Positions 18,293-27,504 of a stretch of 64,000 nucleotides of DNA are shown one piece after another. This DNA comes from Comamonadaceae bacterium. GTDB taxonomy: Bacteria > Pseudomonadota > Gammaproteobacteria > Burkholderiales > Burkholderiaceae_C. The stretch spans positions 62,001 to 126,000 of the forward strand of contig JAIXRJ010000030.1 of the NCBI GenBank assembly GCA_027485235.1. The letters are read 5' to 3'. The notes beneath the pieces are model-generated. The model had not been told where the DNA came from and ran no database searches. It saw nothing but the letters and a program-made list of their open reading frames with translations. How positions within the stretch are numbered: position 1 is the stretch's first letter; each line of letters opens with the position of its first letter. The translations under genes and the position numbers were made by a program.

Positions 18293-19411
18293 ATGAAAAA
18301 AAGCGTTGTCTGGGTGTGGGCTGGGGTTTTGTGGGGCTTGACTGGGGTCGCCCAAGCAGCCGATGACCGCCAGTCAGCCGCGGCCACCAAGCCATCACTG
18401 ACGGTGAACGTGGTCACACCTCAAACGGCAAGCATGGCTCAAAAAATCAGCGCCAACGGCAGCCTCGCCGCTTGGCAAGAAGCCATCATCGGTGCAGAAG
18501 CCAATGGCCTGAAGATCACCGAGGTGCGGGTCAATGTGGGTGACCGGGTGCAGCGCGGCGATGTGTTGGCGGTTTTGCAGGCCGACACCCTGCGCGCCGA
18601 GTTGGCACAGGCTGAAGCGGCCTTGGCCGAAGCCACGGCCAGTGCGCAAGAAGCCAAAGCCCAATCCGACCGTGCCCGCAGCTTGCAGCAGCAGGGCTTT
18701 TTCAGCAACGCCCAATTGAGTCAGACTTTGGCCGCCGATGCGTCGGCGCAGGCGCGTGTGCAATCGGCGCGTGCCATGGTGCAGCTGCAATCCGTGCGCT
18801 TGTCGCAAACCCAGGTGCGTGCGCCCGACGGCGGCGTGATCTCGGCACGACAAGCCACCGTGGGCAGCGTGGTGGGGGCGGGCACCGAGTTGTTCCGATT
18901 GATTCGCCAGGGCCGCATCGAGTGGCGCGCTGAAGTGACGGCCGCTGAGATTGGCCGCATCCAGGTGGGCGCGCCGGTGCAAGTGAAGGCCGCCAGCGGC
19001 CAGCAGCTGCAAGGCAAGGTGCGCATGGTGGCGCCTTCGGTCGATGCGCAAACCCGCAACGCCATCGTGTATGTGGACTTGCCCGCCGCCACCGGCAGCG
19101 CCCGCGCCGGCATGTATGCCCAAGGCGAGATCGCGCTGGGCCAAAGCCAGGCGCTCACCGTGCCACAAAGTGCCGTGGTGGTGCGTGATGGTTTCAGCTA
19201 CGTTTACACCGTCGGGCCTGATCAGAAAGTCAGCCAGCTCAAGGTGCAAACCGGACGCCAAAGCGGTGACCGTGTGGAGGTGACCAGCGGCCTGAAAGCC
19301 GATGCCCGTGTGGTGGCCAGCGGCGGTGCATTTTTGAACCACGGTGACACGGTGCGTGTGGTGGAAGCGCCGGCCGCTCAAGCTGCACCCGCTGCCTCCG
19401 CCAACAAATAA
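18293..19411 (+). CDS. RND efflux periplasmic adaptor (HlyD/MFP family)
   Basis: A 372-residue periplasmic adaptor. It has a signal peptide (VWAGVLWGLTGVAQA). The barrel-sandwich/lipoyl half-motifs are GSLAAWQEAIIGAEANGLKI and VRAPDGGVISARQATVGSVV, flanking an alpha-hairpin rich in Ala/Gln (LRAELAQAEAALAEATASAQ). A beta-barrel and membrane-proximal domain follow (SAVVVRDGFSYVYTV). It starts a three-gene operon, nine bases before the pump gene, and links the inner-membrane pump to an outer-membrane channel. No channel gene is in the operon; the TolC-family gene at the window start is 18 kb away. Confidence 0.93.
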   Translation: MKKSVVWVWAGVLWGLTGVAQAADDRQSAAATKPSLTVNVVTPQTASMAQKISANGSLAAWQEAIIGAEANGLKITEVRVNVGDRVQRGDVLAVLQADTLRAELAQAEAALAEATASAQEAKAQSDRARSLQQQGFFSNAQLSQTLAADASAQARVQSARAMVQLQSVRLSQTQVRAPDGGVISARQATVGSVVGAGTELFRLIRQGRIEWRAEVTAAEIGRIQVGAPVQVKAASGQQLQGKVRMVAPSVDAQTRNAIVYVDLPAATGSARAGMYAQGEIALGQSQALTVPQSAVVVRDGFSYVYTVGPDQKVSQLKVQTGRQSGDRVEVTSGLKADARVVASGGAFLNHGDTVRVVEAPAAQAAPAASANK

Positions 19412-19420
19412 AGAGACGCC

Positions 19421-22400
19421 ATGATCAACGTCTCTTCCTGGTCGATCCGCAACCCGATTCCGGCCGTCATGCTGTTTGTGCTGCTGACGGTGGCAGGCTT
19501 CATCGCCTTTGGTTCGATGAAGGTGCAAAACTTTCCCGATCTGGATGTGCCCACCATCTCGGTCACCGCCAGCCTGCCCGGTGTGGCGCCCTCGCAGCTC
19601 GAAACCGATGTGGCCCGCAAGCTCGAAAACGCGCTCGCGCCCTTGCAGGGCCTGAAGCACATCACCACCAAGGTGCAAGACGGCGTGGTGTCGATCACCG
19701 CCGAGTTCCGCATGGAAAAGCCCAGCCAAGAAGCCGTGGACGATGTGCGCTCGGCCATTCAGGGCGTGCGGGCTGACCTGCCCGGCGACCTGCGCGACCC
19801 GGTGGTGCAAAAGCTCAACCTGGCGGGCACGCCCGTGCTGGCCTACACCGTGCGCTCGGCGCGCATGGACGACGAGGCCTTGTCTTGGGTGGTCGACAAA
19901 GAAATCACCCGCAAGCTCTTGTCGCTGCGCGGTGTGGGCGCCGTCAACCGCGTGGGCGGCGTCACGCGCGAGGTGCGTGTCGCTTTGGATGTGAACCGTC
20001 TGCAGTCGCTGGGCATCACGGCAGCCGAGGTGTCGCGCCAGCTCAAGCAGGTGCAGCAAGAAGGCTCGGGTGGGCGCATGGCGCTGGGCGCGGGTGAGCA
20101 ACCCGTGCGCACCCTGGCCACCGTCAAGACGGCGCAAGAAGTGGGGCAGATCGAGTTGGCCACCTCGCGTGGTGGGCGCGTGCGCTTAGACCAAGTGGCG
20201 ACGGTGAGCGACACGCTGGCCGATGCGCGGTCTGCCGCATCACTCGACGGCAAGCCCGTGGTGGGCTTTGAGGTGGTGCGCAGCAAGGGCGAAAGCGAAG
20301 TGGCCGTGGGCCGCTTGGTGCGCCAAGCCTTGGCCGATTACCGATTGCAAAACCCCGACATCGAGATCACCGAAGCCTTTGACTTTGTGACCCCGGTGGA
20401 AGAGGAATACAGCGGCTCACTCGTCTTGCTGTACGAAGGCGCGATTTTGGCGGTGCTGGTGGTCTGGCTGTTTTTGCGCGACTGGCGGGCCACCTTTGTG
20501 TCGGCGGTGGCGTTGCCGCTGTCGGTCATCCCTGCTTTCATTGGCATGGCCTACCTGGGCTTTTCCATCAACGTGGTGACTTTGCTGGCGCTGTCTTTGG
20601 TGATTGGCGTGCTGGTGGACGACGCGATTGTGGAGGTGGAAAACATCGTGCGCCATTTGCGCATGGGCAAGTCGCCCTACCAGGCGGCCATGGAAGCGGC
20701 CGACGAAATTGGCCTGGCCGTGATCGCCACCACCTTTACCCTGATCGCGGTGTTTTTGCCCACGGCCTTCATGAGCGGTATTCCGGGCAAGTTCTTCAAG
20801 CAGTTTGGTTGGACGGCGTCGCTCGCGGTGTTCGCCTCGCTGGTGGTGGCCCGGGTGCTCACGCCCATGATGGCGGCTTACATTTTGAAGCCCATCGTCA
20901 CGGCCGAGCGCGAGCCGGGCTGGCTCAAACGCTACATGGTCTGGGCCACTTGGTGCATGCGGCACCGCCTGGTCACCATGGTGCTGGCCACGCTGTTTTT
21001 CATCGGCTCCATCATGCTGGTGCCTTTGCTGCCCAAGGGCTTCATTCCGCCGGACGACAACTCGCAAACCCAGGTCTATGTGGAGCTGCCCCCGGGTTCG
21101 ACTTTGGCGCAAACCCAAGCGAGTGCCGAACACGCCCGCACGCTGCTCATGACGGTGAACGATGTGCAAAGCGTCTACACCACGATCGGCGGCGGCAGCG
21201 CGGGCAGCGACCCGTTTGCCGGTGGCGGCGCGGCCGAAGTGCGCAAGGCCACCCTCACCATCCAGCTGACCGAGCGCGGCCAGCGGCCGCGCAAGCAGGC
21301 GATTGAAAACGACATCCGCACAGCGCTGCAAGCCTTGCCTGGCGTGCGCACCAAGGTGGGCTTGGGCGGCTCGGGCGAGAAATACGTGCTGGTGCTGACA
21401 GGCGAAGACCCGCAGGCCCTGCAAACCGCTGCCATGGCTGTCGAGCGTGATCTGCGCACCATTTCAGGCTTGGGGTCGATTGCGTCCACCGCCAGCCTGG
21501 TGCGCCCCGAGATCGCGGTGCGCCCCGACTTTGCCAAAGCTGCCGATTTGGGCGTGACCAGCGCCGCCATCAGCGACACCTTGCGCGTGGCCACGCTGGG
21601 CGACTACGACCAAGCATTGCCCAAGCTCAACCTGTCGGAACGCCAAGTGCCCATTGTCGTCAAACTGGGCGACGCATCTCGGCATGACCTGGCCACACTG
21701 GAGCGCCTGATGGTGCCCGGCAGCCGCGGCCCCGTCATGCTGGGCCAAGTCGCCAACATCGAGGTGGCGGGCGGCCCGGCCGTGATCGACCGTTATGACC
21801 GCCAGCGCAACATCAACTTTGAAATCGAACTCTCGGGCATGCCGCTGGGAGAAGTGACCCAAGCGGTGCAACAGCTGCCCGCCTTGCAAAGCCTGCCGCC
21901 GGGCGTGAAGATCGTCGAGGTGGGCGACGCGGAAGTCATGGGCGAACTCTTCGCCAGCTTTGGCCTGGCCATGACGATTGGCGTGTTGTGCATCTACATC
22001 GTGCTGGTGTTGCTGTTCAAGGGCTTTTTGCACCCCGTCACGATTTTGGCGGCGCTGCCGCTGTCGCTGGGTGGCGCATTCGTGGGTCTGCTGATCGCGC
22101 AAAAGAGTTTCTCCATGCCCTCGCTGATTGGCTTGATCATGCTGATGGGCATCGCCACCAAAAACTCGATCTTGCTGGTGGAATACGCGATTGAAGCACG
22201 ACGCGGCCAACCCGCCGAGGGTGATCGCCCCGCTGTGCCTGGCATGAGCCGCTGGGACGCGATGCTGGACGCATGCCACAAGCGCGCTCGGCCGATTGTC
22301 ATGACGACGATTGCCATGGGTGCAGGCATGCTGCCCATTGCGGTGGGCTGGGGCGCGGCCGACGCGAGCTTCCGCTCGCCGATGGCCGTTGCTGTGATCG

Positions 22401-22528
22401 GCGGCCTGCTCACCAGCACCGTGCTCAGCTTGCTGGTGATCCCGGTGGTGTTCACCTACCTCGACGATTTGGGCCAGTGGTCTGGCAAGCTGTTCAGAAA
22501 ACTGACACAAACCAGGAGCAAAGCATGA
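19421..22528 (+). CDS. RND-family efflux pump permease
   Basis: A 1035-residue inner-membrane pump of the AcrB/MexB/HAE1 superfamily, with 12 membrane helices and two large periplasmic loops. It opens with ISVSSWSIRNPIPAVMLFVL-like sequence (the first residues are MINVSS). The proton-relay acidic pair is present in helix 4 (VIGVLVDDAIVEVENIV). The second-half signature is PSLIGLIMLMGIATKNSILL, VEYAIE. The sequence type (single pump with one adaptor, IPPDDNSQTQVYVELPPGST) resembles drug/solvent exporters rather than metal pumps of the CzcA type. Its stop overlaps the next gene's ATG (ATGA). Confidence 0.95.
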   Translation: MINVSSWSIRNPIPAVMLFVLLTVAGFIAFGSMKVQNFPDLDVPTISVTASLPGVAPSQLETDVARKLENALAPLQGLKHITTKVQDGVVSITAEFRMEKPSQEAVDDVRSAIQGVRADLPGDLRDPVVQKLNLAGTPVLAYTVRSARMDDEALSWVVDKEITRKLLSLRGVGAVNRVGGVTREVRVALDVNRLQSLGITAAEVSRQLKQVQQEGSGGRMALGAGEQPVRTLATVKTAQEVGQIELATSRGGRVRLDQVATVSDTLADARSAASLDGKPVVGFEVVRSKGESEVAVGRLVRQALADYRLQNPDIEITEAFDFVTPVEEEYSGSLVLLYEGAILAVLVVWLFLRDWRATFVSAVALPLSVIPAFIGMAYLGFSINVVTLLALSLVIGVLVDDAIVEVENIVRHLRMGKSPYQAAMEAADEIGLAVIATTFTLIAVFLPTAFMSGIPGKFFKQFGWTASLAVFASLVVARVLTPMMAAYILKPIVTAEREPGWLKRYMVWATWCMRHRLVTMVLATLFFIGSIMLVPLLPKGFIPPDDNSQTQVYVELPPGSTLAQTQASAEHARTLLMTVNDVQSVYTTIGGGSAGSDPFAGGGAAEVRKATLTIQLTERGQRPRKQAIENDIRTALQALPGVRTKVGLGGSGEKYVLVLTGEDPQALQTAAMAVERDLRTISGLGSIASTASLVRPEIAVRPDFAKAADLGVTSAAISDTLRVATLGDYDQALPKLNLSERQVPIVVKLGDASRHDLATLERLMVPGSRGPVMLGQVANIEVAGGPAVIDRYDRQRNINFEIELSGMPLGEVTQAVQQLPALQSLPPGVKIVEVGDAEVMGELFASFGLAMTIGVLCIYIVLVLLFKGFLHPVTILAALPLSLGGAFVGLLIAQKSFSMPSLIGLIMLMGIATKNSILLVEYAIEARRGQPAEGDRPAVPGMSRWDAMLDACHKRARPIVMTTIAMGAGMLPIAVGWGAADASFRSPMAVAVIGGLLTSTVLSLLVIPVVFTYLDDLGQWSGKLFRKLTQTRSKA

Positions 22529-23226
22529 GCAACAAAGTGGCGATGGTGGTGGGCGGCGGCAGTGGCATGGGCGCAGCGGCGGCCCGCAAGCTGGCGCAAG
22601 ATGGCTTTCAGGTGGCGGTCATGTCCTCGTCCGGCAAGGGCGAGGCGCTTGGCCGGGCGTTGGGCGGCATCGGCTTGACCGGCTCGAACCAGTCGAGCGA
22701 CGACCTGCAAAAGCTGGTCGACCAAACCATGGCGCGCTGGGGCCGCATCGACGTGCTGGTCAACAGCGCAGGCCACGGCCCCAAAGGCCCGGTGCTGGCG
22801 TTGACCGATGCGCAGTGGCACTTGGGGCTCGACATGTATTTCATGAATGTGGTGCGTGCCGTGCGTCTGGTGGCGCCCATCATGGTTCAGCAAAAAGCGG
22901 GTTCCATCGTCAACATCTCCACCGCCTGGGTGCTTGAGCCCAGCGCCATGTTCCCGACCTCGGCGGTGGCACGCGCGGGCTTGACCGCCTTCACCAAACT
23001 CTTTGCCGACGAGCACGCGGTGCACCAGGTGCGCATGAACAACGTGCTGCCCGGCTGGATCGACAGCCTGCCCGCCCAGGAACAGCGCCGCCAAAGTGTG
23101 CCCATGCAACGCTACGGCACCAGTGAAGAAGTGGCCGCCACGATTGCCTTTTTGGCCTCAGAAGGCGCGGCCTACATCACGGGCCAGAGCCTGCGCATCG
23201 ATGGTGGGTTGATGCGCTCGGTCTAG
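22525..23226 (+). CDS. SDR-fold protein lacking the usual catalytic Tyr/Lys
   Basis: A 233-residue short-chain dehydrogenase/reductase-fold protein. The Rossmann dinucleotide motif is present (VVGGGSGMGAAAARKLA), as are NSAGHG (NNAG-like) and the serine strand VNISTAW. Where SDRs carry YxxxK, this protein reads FPTSAVARAGL: Phe replaces Tyr and Ala replaces Lys. The C-terminal part is typical (NNVLPGWIDSLP, GAAYITGQSLRIDGG). I recall close relatives sharing this altered site, which would make it a conserved atypical subfamily rather than a mutation (not verified). It is translationally coupled to the RND pump, so its role may relate to the exported compound. Confidence 0.85.
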   Translation: MSNKVAMVVGGGSGMGAAAARKLAQDGFQVAVMSSSGKGEALGRALGGIGLTGSNQSSDDLQKLVDQTMARWGRIDVLVNSAGHGPKGPVLALTDAQWHLGLDMYFMNVVRAVRLVAPIMVQQKAGSIVNISTAWVLEPSAMFPTSAVARAGLTAFTKLFADEHAVHQVRMNNVLPGWIDSLPAQEQRRQSVPMQRYGTSEEVAATIAFLASEGAAYITGQSLRIDGGLMRSV

Positions 23227-23230
23227 GCGG

Positions 23231-24238
23231 TCACCCCAACACCGTTTGCGCCACCGCCAAATAGACCGGGATGCCCAGCACGATGTTCAGCGGAAAGGTC
23301 AGCCCCAAACTCAGCCCGAAATACAGCGCAGGCTTGGCTTCGGGCAAGGCGGTGCGCAGCACCGCGGGCACGGCAATGTAGGATGCGCTCGCGGCCAACA
23401 CCATGAGCAAGGCCCCATCGCCAGCGCTCAGTTCCAAGACAACCGCCACGCCCAGAGCCAGTGCCGCATGCACGATGGGGCCGAGCACGGCATAGGCGAT
23501 CAGCACGGGCGATTGGCCTTTGACCTGCGGCAAGTTGCGCGCGGCCATCAAACCCATGTCGAGCAGGAAAAAGGCCAGCATGCCCTTGAAGAGGTCCACC
23601 GAAAAGGGCGCCATCGCGGCCTTGCCGGATTCGCCTGTGATCAGGCCGATCAGCATGGCGCCCAGCAGCAGCAACTGCGCGCCATCGGTGAAGGACTCGT
23701 GCAGGATCTTGCCCACCGACGCACCCTGGGGAACGGCAGGTCCACCCAGAGCGGCCACGCCACCCGCTGGCAGAACCATGCCGGAAGTCTGTTTTTGACG
23801 CAGCGAATTGGCCAACACCACGGCCAGGATGATCGCGGGTGATTCCATCAAGGCCATGGCCGCAGCCATGTGTCCGCCGTAAGCCACGCCTTGGTTTTCC
23901 AGCGTCTGAACGGCCGTGACAAAAGTCACCGCGCTCACCGAGCCATAAGTGGCCGCCACGGCGGCCGCGTCAAAGCCCGACACACAGCGCCGCAGCACCG
24001 CGTAACCGATCAGCGGGATGACGATGGCCAACGCCACCGCAGCCGCCAGGCTGATGCCCACGCTGGCGGTCAGGCCCGATTGCGACAGCGCAAAGCCACC
24101 TTTGAGGCCCAGCGCCATCAACAGGTAAAGCGACAAAAAGCGGGAGATGGCGGGTGGGATTTCGAGGTTGGACTTGACGGTGCCCGCCAACACGCCAAAG
24201 ATGAAAAAGAGGATGGCGGGGTCGATCAGATTTTGCAT
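23231..24238 (-). CDS. sodium-dependent bicarbonate transporter, SbtA-like
   Basis: A 335-residue inner-membrane protein with about ten helices in two inverted halves. The start is MQNLIDPAILFFIFGVLAGT, and the family patterns GYAVLRRCVSGFDAAAVAAT, YGSVSAVTFVTA and MALMESPAII are present. These match the SbtA family (DUF897), first known as the cyanobacterial Na+/HCO3- symporter. ATG at 24238 is preceded by AAGGAA; the open frame extends far upstream but only as an antisense shadow of the LysR gene. It converges with the SDR gene (4-base gap) and diverges from a LysR regulator, probably its activator. The substrate in heterotrophs is not certain. Confidence 0.85.
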   Translation of the reverse strand: MQNLIDPAILFFIFGVLAGTVKSNLEIPPAISRFLSLYLLMALGLKGGFALSQSGLTASVGISLAAAVALAIVIPLIGYAVLRRCVSGFDAAAVAATYGSVSAVTFVTAVQTLENQGVAYGGHMAAAMALMESPAIILAVVLANSLRQKQTSGMVLPAGGVAALGGPAVPQGASVGKILHESFTDGAQLLLLGAMLIGLITGESGKAAMAPFSVDLFKGMLAFFLLDMGLMAARNLPQVKGQSPVLIAYAVLGPIVHAALALGVAVVLELSAGDGALLMVLAASASYIAVPAVLRTALPEAKPALYFGLSLGLTFPLNIVLGIPVYLAVAQTVLG

Positions 24239-24265
24239 GTGGGTGTTCCTTGCGCAGATCATAGA

Positions 24266-24301
24266 AACAGACGGCATGCTTGTAAAATCGATTCTTCTGT
24301 T
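24266..24301. promoter_or_regulatory. divergent sbtA-like/lysR control region with inverted repeat
   Basis: In the 84-base divergent gap, AACAGA (24266-24271) and TCTGTT (24296-24301) form a perfect inverted repeat around a 24-base AT-rich centre. LysR regulators usually bind such gaps, through T-N11-A half sites. This dyad is a candidate, not a proven site. Confidence 0.3.
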
Positions 24302-24322
24302 GTCAGCTATAGGTAAAAGTCT

Positions 24323-25219
24323 ATGAATGTCAGCTTCCGGCAATTGCGCCTGTTTCTGGCTTTGGCCGAAACCGGCAGCGTCAGCGCTGCGGCCAAAGTG
24401 ATGCACGTCACCCAGCCCACGGCCTCGATGCAACTCAAGGACATGGCTTTGGCCGTGGGCTTGCCGCTGTTTGAGATTGTGGGCAAACGGATTTACCTGA
24501 CCGAGGTGGGTCAAGAGTTGGCCCAGACCGCCCGCGCCGTGGCCCAGAGCTGGGATGCCTTTGAACAAAACGTGGACGCGGCCAAGGGCTTGTCGCGCGG
24601 CAAGTTGCGCGTGGCGGTGGTCAGCACCGCCAAATATTTCATGCCGCATTTGATCGGCAGCTTTTGCAAGCAGCACCCGGCCATCGACGTGTCGCTGGAA
24701 ATACTGAACCGCGATGGCGTGGTGCAGCGCTTGCGTGACAACCTGGACGACCTGTACATCATGTCCATGCCGCCCAAAGACATGGACCTGGGCGACGAGG
24801 CCTTCATGCCCAATCCGATCGTGGTGATCGCGCCCACATCCGACCCGCTGGCCAAACGCAGCGCTGTGCCTTTGCAAGAGTTGGCGCAGCGCCGCTTCAT
24901 CTTCCGCGAGAAAGGGTCGGGCACGCGCATGGCGGGCGACCAGTTTTTCCGCCAGATGAAGTTTCGCCCTGATGTGCGGCTGGAGTTGGGCAGCAACGAG
25001 GCCATCAAGGAGTCGGTGGCCGGTGGCTTGGGTCTGGGTGTGGTCTCTGGCCACGCCTTGCACGGGCAGCAAAAGGAAAACGGGGTCAGCGTGATCGATG
25101 TGCAGGGCTTTCCCCTGACTTCGGCCTGGCACATCGTGTACCCGGCGGGCAAAAAACTGTCACCGCTGTCGCGGGCGTTCAAACACCATGTGCTGGCGCG
25201 AATCGGACGCAGCGGATGA
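24323..25219 (+). CDS. LysR-family transcriptional regulator (CbbR/CmpR-like)
   Basis: A 298-residue regulator with an N-terminal winged helix (FRQLRLFLALAETGSVSAAA, then HVTQPTASMQLKDM) and a C-terminal co-inducer domain starting GKLRVAVVSTAKYFMPHLIG. The STAKYFMPHLIGSFCKQHP segment resembles CbbR/CmpR-type regulators, which control carbon fixation or bicarbonate uptake genes. That fits the divergent SbtA-like transporter. No CBB-cycle genes are in the window. Confidence 0.9.
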   Translation: MNVSFRQLRLFLALAETGSVSAAAKVMHVTQPTASMQLKDMALAVGLPLFEIVGKRIYLTEVGQELAQTARAVAQSWDAFEQNVDAAKGLSRGKLRVAVVSTAKYFMPHLIGSFCKQHPAIDVSLEILNRDGVVQRLRDNLDDLYIMSMPPKDMDLGDEAFMPNPIVVIAPTSDPLAKRSAVPLQELAQRRFIFREKGSGTRMAGDQFFRQMKFRPDVRLELGSNEAIKESVAGGLGLGVVSGHALHGQQKENGVSVIDVQGFPLTSAWHIVYPAGKKLSPLSRAFKHHVLARIGRSG

Positions 25220-25334
25220 CGATCAAAAGGACAAGCGCAAGAAACCCATGGAACCGTTGTTGGGTGTGCCTGGCCCGATCATTGCGCTGTTCCAGGCATC
25301 AGATCAGTGCCTTTGCCAAGGCGCTACAAGATGC

Positions 25335-25949
25335 TCAAGCAGGCAGGCTGTCGAGGAAACTTTGCCGCTGCGAGAGTTTGTCGTAAAGCCTGTGCAGGTT
25401 CGGGTGGGGGGGGCGCCAATCGATGTGCGGGAAGCGAAAGTCCAGATAGCCCACAGCGCAGCACACGGCAATGTCGGACAAGCTCATGTGGTTGCCAGAA
25501 CAAAAAGCCTTCTCGCCCAAGCCCGACCCCATGCCGCGCAAGGCGTGTTGGATTTTGTCCAGCTGACGCTCGATCCAGGCTTGGCTGCGTTGGCTGTCGT
25601 CTCGCCCGGTCCAGACCGTTTCCATGCGGGCCAACAAGGCGGCGTCCAGCAGCCCATCGGCCAAGGCTTCCCAGGTTTTGACTTCAGCGCGTTCGCGACC
25701 GCCACTGGGGATCAATTTGCCAACGGGGGACAAAGTGTCGAGGTATTCAACGATCACACGGGAGTCGAACACGGCCTCTCCGCCTTCCATGATCAGGCAG
25801 GGAACCTTGCCCAAGGGGTTGGATTCGTGGATGCGTGTCTGTGCAGACCAGACGTCTTCGCTGATGAACTGGTAATCCAGTTTTTTCTCGGCCAGGACAA
25901 CGCGCACTTTGCGCACGTAAGGGCTGGTGATGGAGCCGATGAGTTTCAT
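25335..25949 (-). CDS. glutathione S-transferase family protein
   Basis: A 204-residue GST. The N-terminal thioredoxin fold has MKLIGSITSPYVRKVRVVLA with Ser-Pro-Tyr at the glutathione site, NPLGKVPCL with the cis-proline, and FDSRVIVEYLD with the Asp-Ser glutathione pair. The helical C-terminal domain carries the N-capping box (LSDIAVCCAVGYLDFR). The ATG at 25949 was chosen because the frame's long upstream extension is antisense to purB. It most resembles bacterial YibF-like GSTs. The substrate is unknown. Confidence 0.88.
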   Translation of the reverse strand: MKLIGSITSPYVRKVRVVLAEKKLDYQFISEDVWSAQTRIHESNPLGKVPCLIMEGGEAVFDSRVIVEYLDTLSPVGKLIPSGGRERAEVKTWEALADGLLDAALLARMETVWTGRDDSQRSQAWIERQLDKIQHALRGMGSGLGEKAFCSGNHMSLSDIAVCCAVGYLDFRFPHIDWRPPHPNLHRLYDKLSQRQSFLDSLPA

Positions 25950-26072
25950 GTGTCCAGTGGTCGTGTAAAAGTTGAACTTGGATTCTAGGTGAACGGCGAC
26001 GCTCAGAGGCCGGCCAACAGGGGCAAGGTGTCGTCTGGGGTGGAGGAAAAGCCCGCCAACTACAATTGGGGG

Positions 26073-27473
26073 ATGAATTTTTCCCCCATTTCCGCCCTTT
26101 CGCCGCTGGACGGGCGTTATGCCAGCAAACTCCAGGCTTTGCGTCCGCTGATGAGCGAGCAAGGCTATATGCACCGGCGTGTGCAGGTGGAGATGGCCTG
26201 GTTCATTGCCTTGTCTGACGCGGGCTTTGCCGAGTTCAAACCGTTGACGCCGGGTGCACGCAGTTACCTCACCACCTTGGTGAAAAATTTTTCCGAAGCC
26301 GATGCCGTGGCCATCAAGGATTTCGAGAAGGTCACCAACCACGATGTGAAGGCGGTGGAGTACTGGATCAAGTCCAAGTTCAAGGACCGCCCTGAGTTGG
26401 AAAAAGTCGCCGAGTTTGTGCACTTTGCCTGCACCAGCGAAGACATCAACAACACCAGCCATGCCTTGCAGCTCAAGGGCGCAAGGGCACAGGTGATCCT
26501 GCCCGGACTGGATGGCTTGATCAGCAAGCTGCGCGAGATGGCCCATGCATTTGCCGAAGTGCCGATGCTCAGCCGCACCCATGGTCAGACCGCCAGCCCC
26601 ACCACCGTGGGCAAAGAAATGGCCAACGTGCTGGCGCGCCTGAGCGGGGGCCGTGAAAAAATCGCGGCCGTCAAGCTCATGGGCAAGATGAACGGTGCCG
26701 TGGGCAATTACAACGCCCACCTGTCGGCCTGGCCCGACTTTGATTGGGAAGCCTTTGCCCAAAAGGTCATTGAAACGCCTGAACTGAGCGAAACCCAAAG
26801 CAGCCATTGGGGCTTGGGACTGACTTTTCAGCCCTACAGCATCCAGATCGAGCCACACGATTACATGGCCGAGTTGTTCGATGCCGTGGCCCGTACCAAC
26901 ACCATCTTGATCGACCTGTCGCGTGACATCTGGGGTTATGTGAGCCTGGGTTACTTCAGGCAGCGCCTGAAGGCGGGCGAGATTGGCTCCAGCACCATGC
27001 CGCACAAGGTCAACCCGATCGATTTTGAAAATGCCGAAGGCAATCTGGGCTTGGCCAATGCCCTGCTCAAGCACCTGAGCGAAAAACTCCCTGTCAGCCG
27101 TTGGCAGCGGGATCTGACCGATTCCACCGTGCTGCGCAACATGGGCGTGGCTTTGGGTTACACCGCGCTGGCGCATGCCTCGCTCATGACCGGTTTGAAC
27201 AAGCTCGAATTGAACGAAGCAGCGCTGGCGGCTGACCTGGACGCTGCCTGGGAAGTGCTGGCCGAGCCGATCCAGACCGTGATGCGCCGTTATGGCGTGC
27301 AAGGCGCCTATGAAAAGCTCAAGGAAGCGACCCGCGGCAAGACCGTCACCGCTGCCGACCTGCATGGCCTGATTCGGGGCTTGGAGATCCCGCAAGCCGA
27401 CAAGGACCGCCTGCTGGCCATGACGCCGGGCAGCTATGTGGGCAAAGCCGCAGAACTGGCGCGTCGCGTCTGA
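26073..27473 (+). CDS. purB: adenylosuccinate lyase
   Basis: A 466-residue enzyme (E. coli 456) acting twice in purine synthesis: it splits SAICAR to AICAR and adenylosuccinate to AMP, each releasing fumarate. It starts MNFSPISALSPLDGRYASKL, the standard PurB opening, after a GGGGG ribosome site. The fumarase-superfamily loop SSTMPHKVNPIDFENAEGNL is present, with catalytic Ser, as are the histidine regions VTNHDVKAVEYWIK, CTSEDINNTSHAL and SRTHGQTASPTT. No other purine gene is adjacent. Confidence 0.97.
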   Translation: MNFSPISALSPLDGRYASKLQALRPLMSEQGYMHRRVQVEMAWFIALSDAGFAEFKPLTPGARSYLTTLVKNFSEADAVAIKDFEKVTNHDVKAVEYWIKSKFKDRPELEKVAEFVHFACTSEDINNTSHALQLKGARAQVILPGLDGLISKLREMAHAFAEVPMLSRTHGQTASPTTVGKEMANVLARLSGGREKIAAVKLMGKMNGAVGNYNAHLSAWPDFDWEAFAQKVIETPELSETQSSHWGLGLTFQPYSIQIEPHDYMAELFDAVARTNTILIDLSRDIWGYVSLGYFRQRLKAGEIGSSTMPHKVNPIDFENAEGNLGLANALLKHLSEKLPVSRWQRDLTDSTVLRNMGVALGYTALAHASLMTGLNKLELNEAALAADLDAAWEVLAEPIQTVMRRYGVQGAYEKLKEATRGKTVTAADLHGLIRGLEIPQADKDRLLAMTPGSYVGKAAELARRV

Positions 27474-27504
27474 GGTTTCAACGAAGTCAGTTTTTTCTTC
27501 ACTT

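Noticed and set aside
24239-25132. Upstream extension of the SbtA-like frame
   Set aside because: Antisense to the LysR gene; a clear start with a ribosome site exists at 24238.
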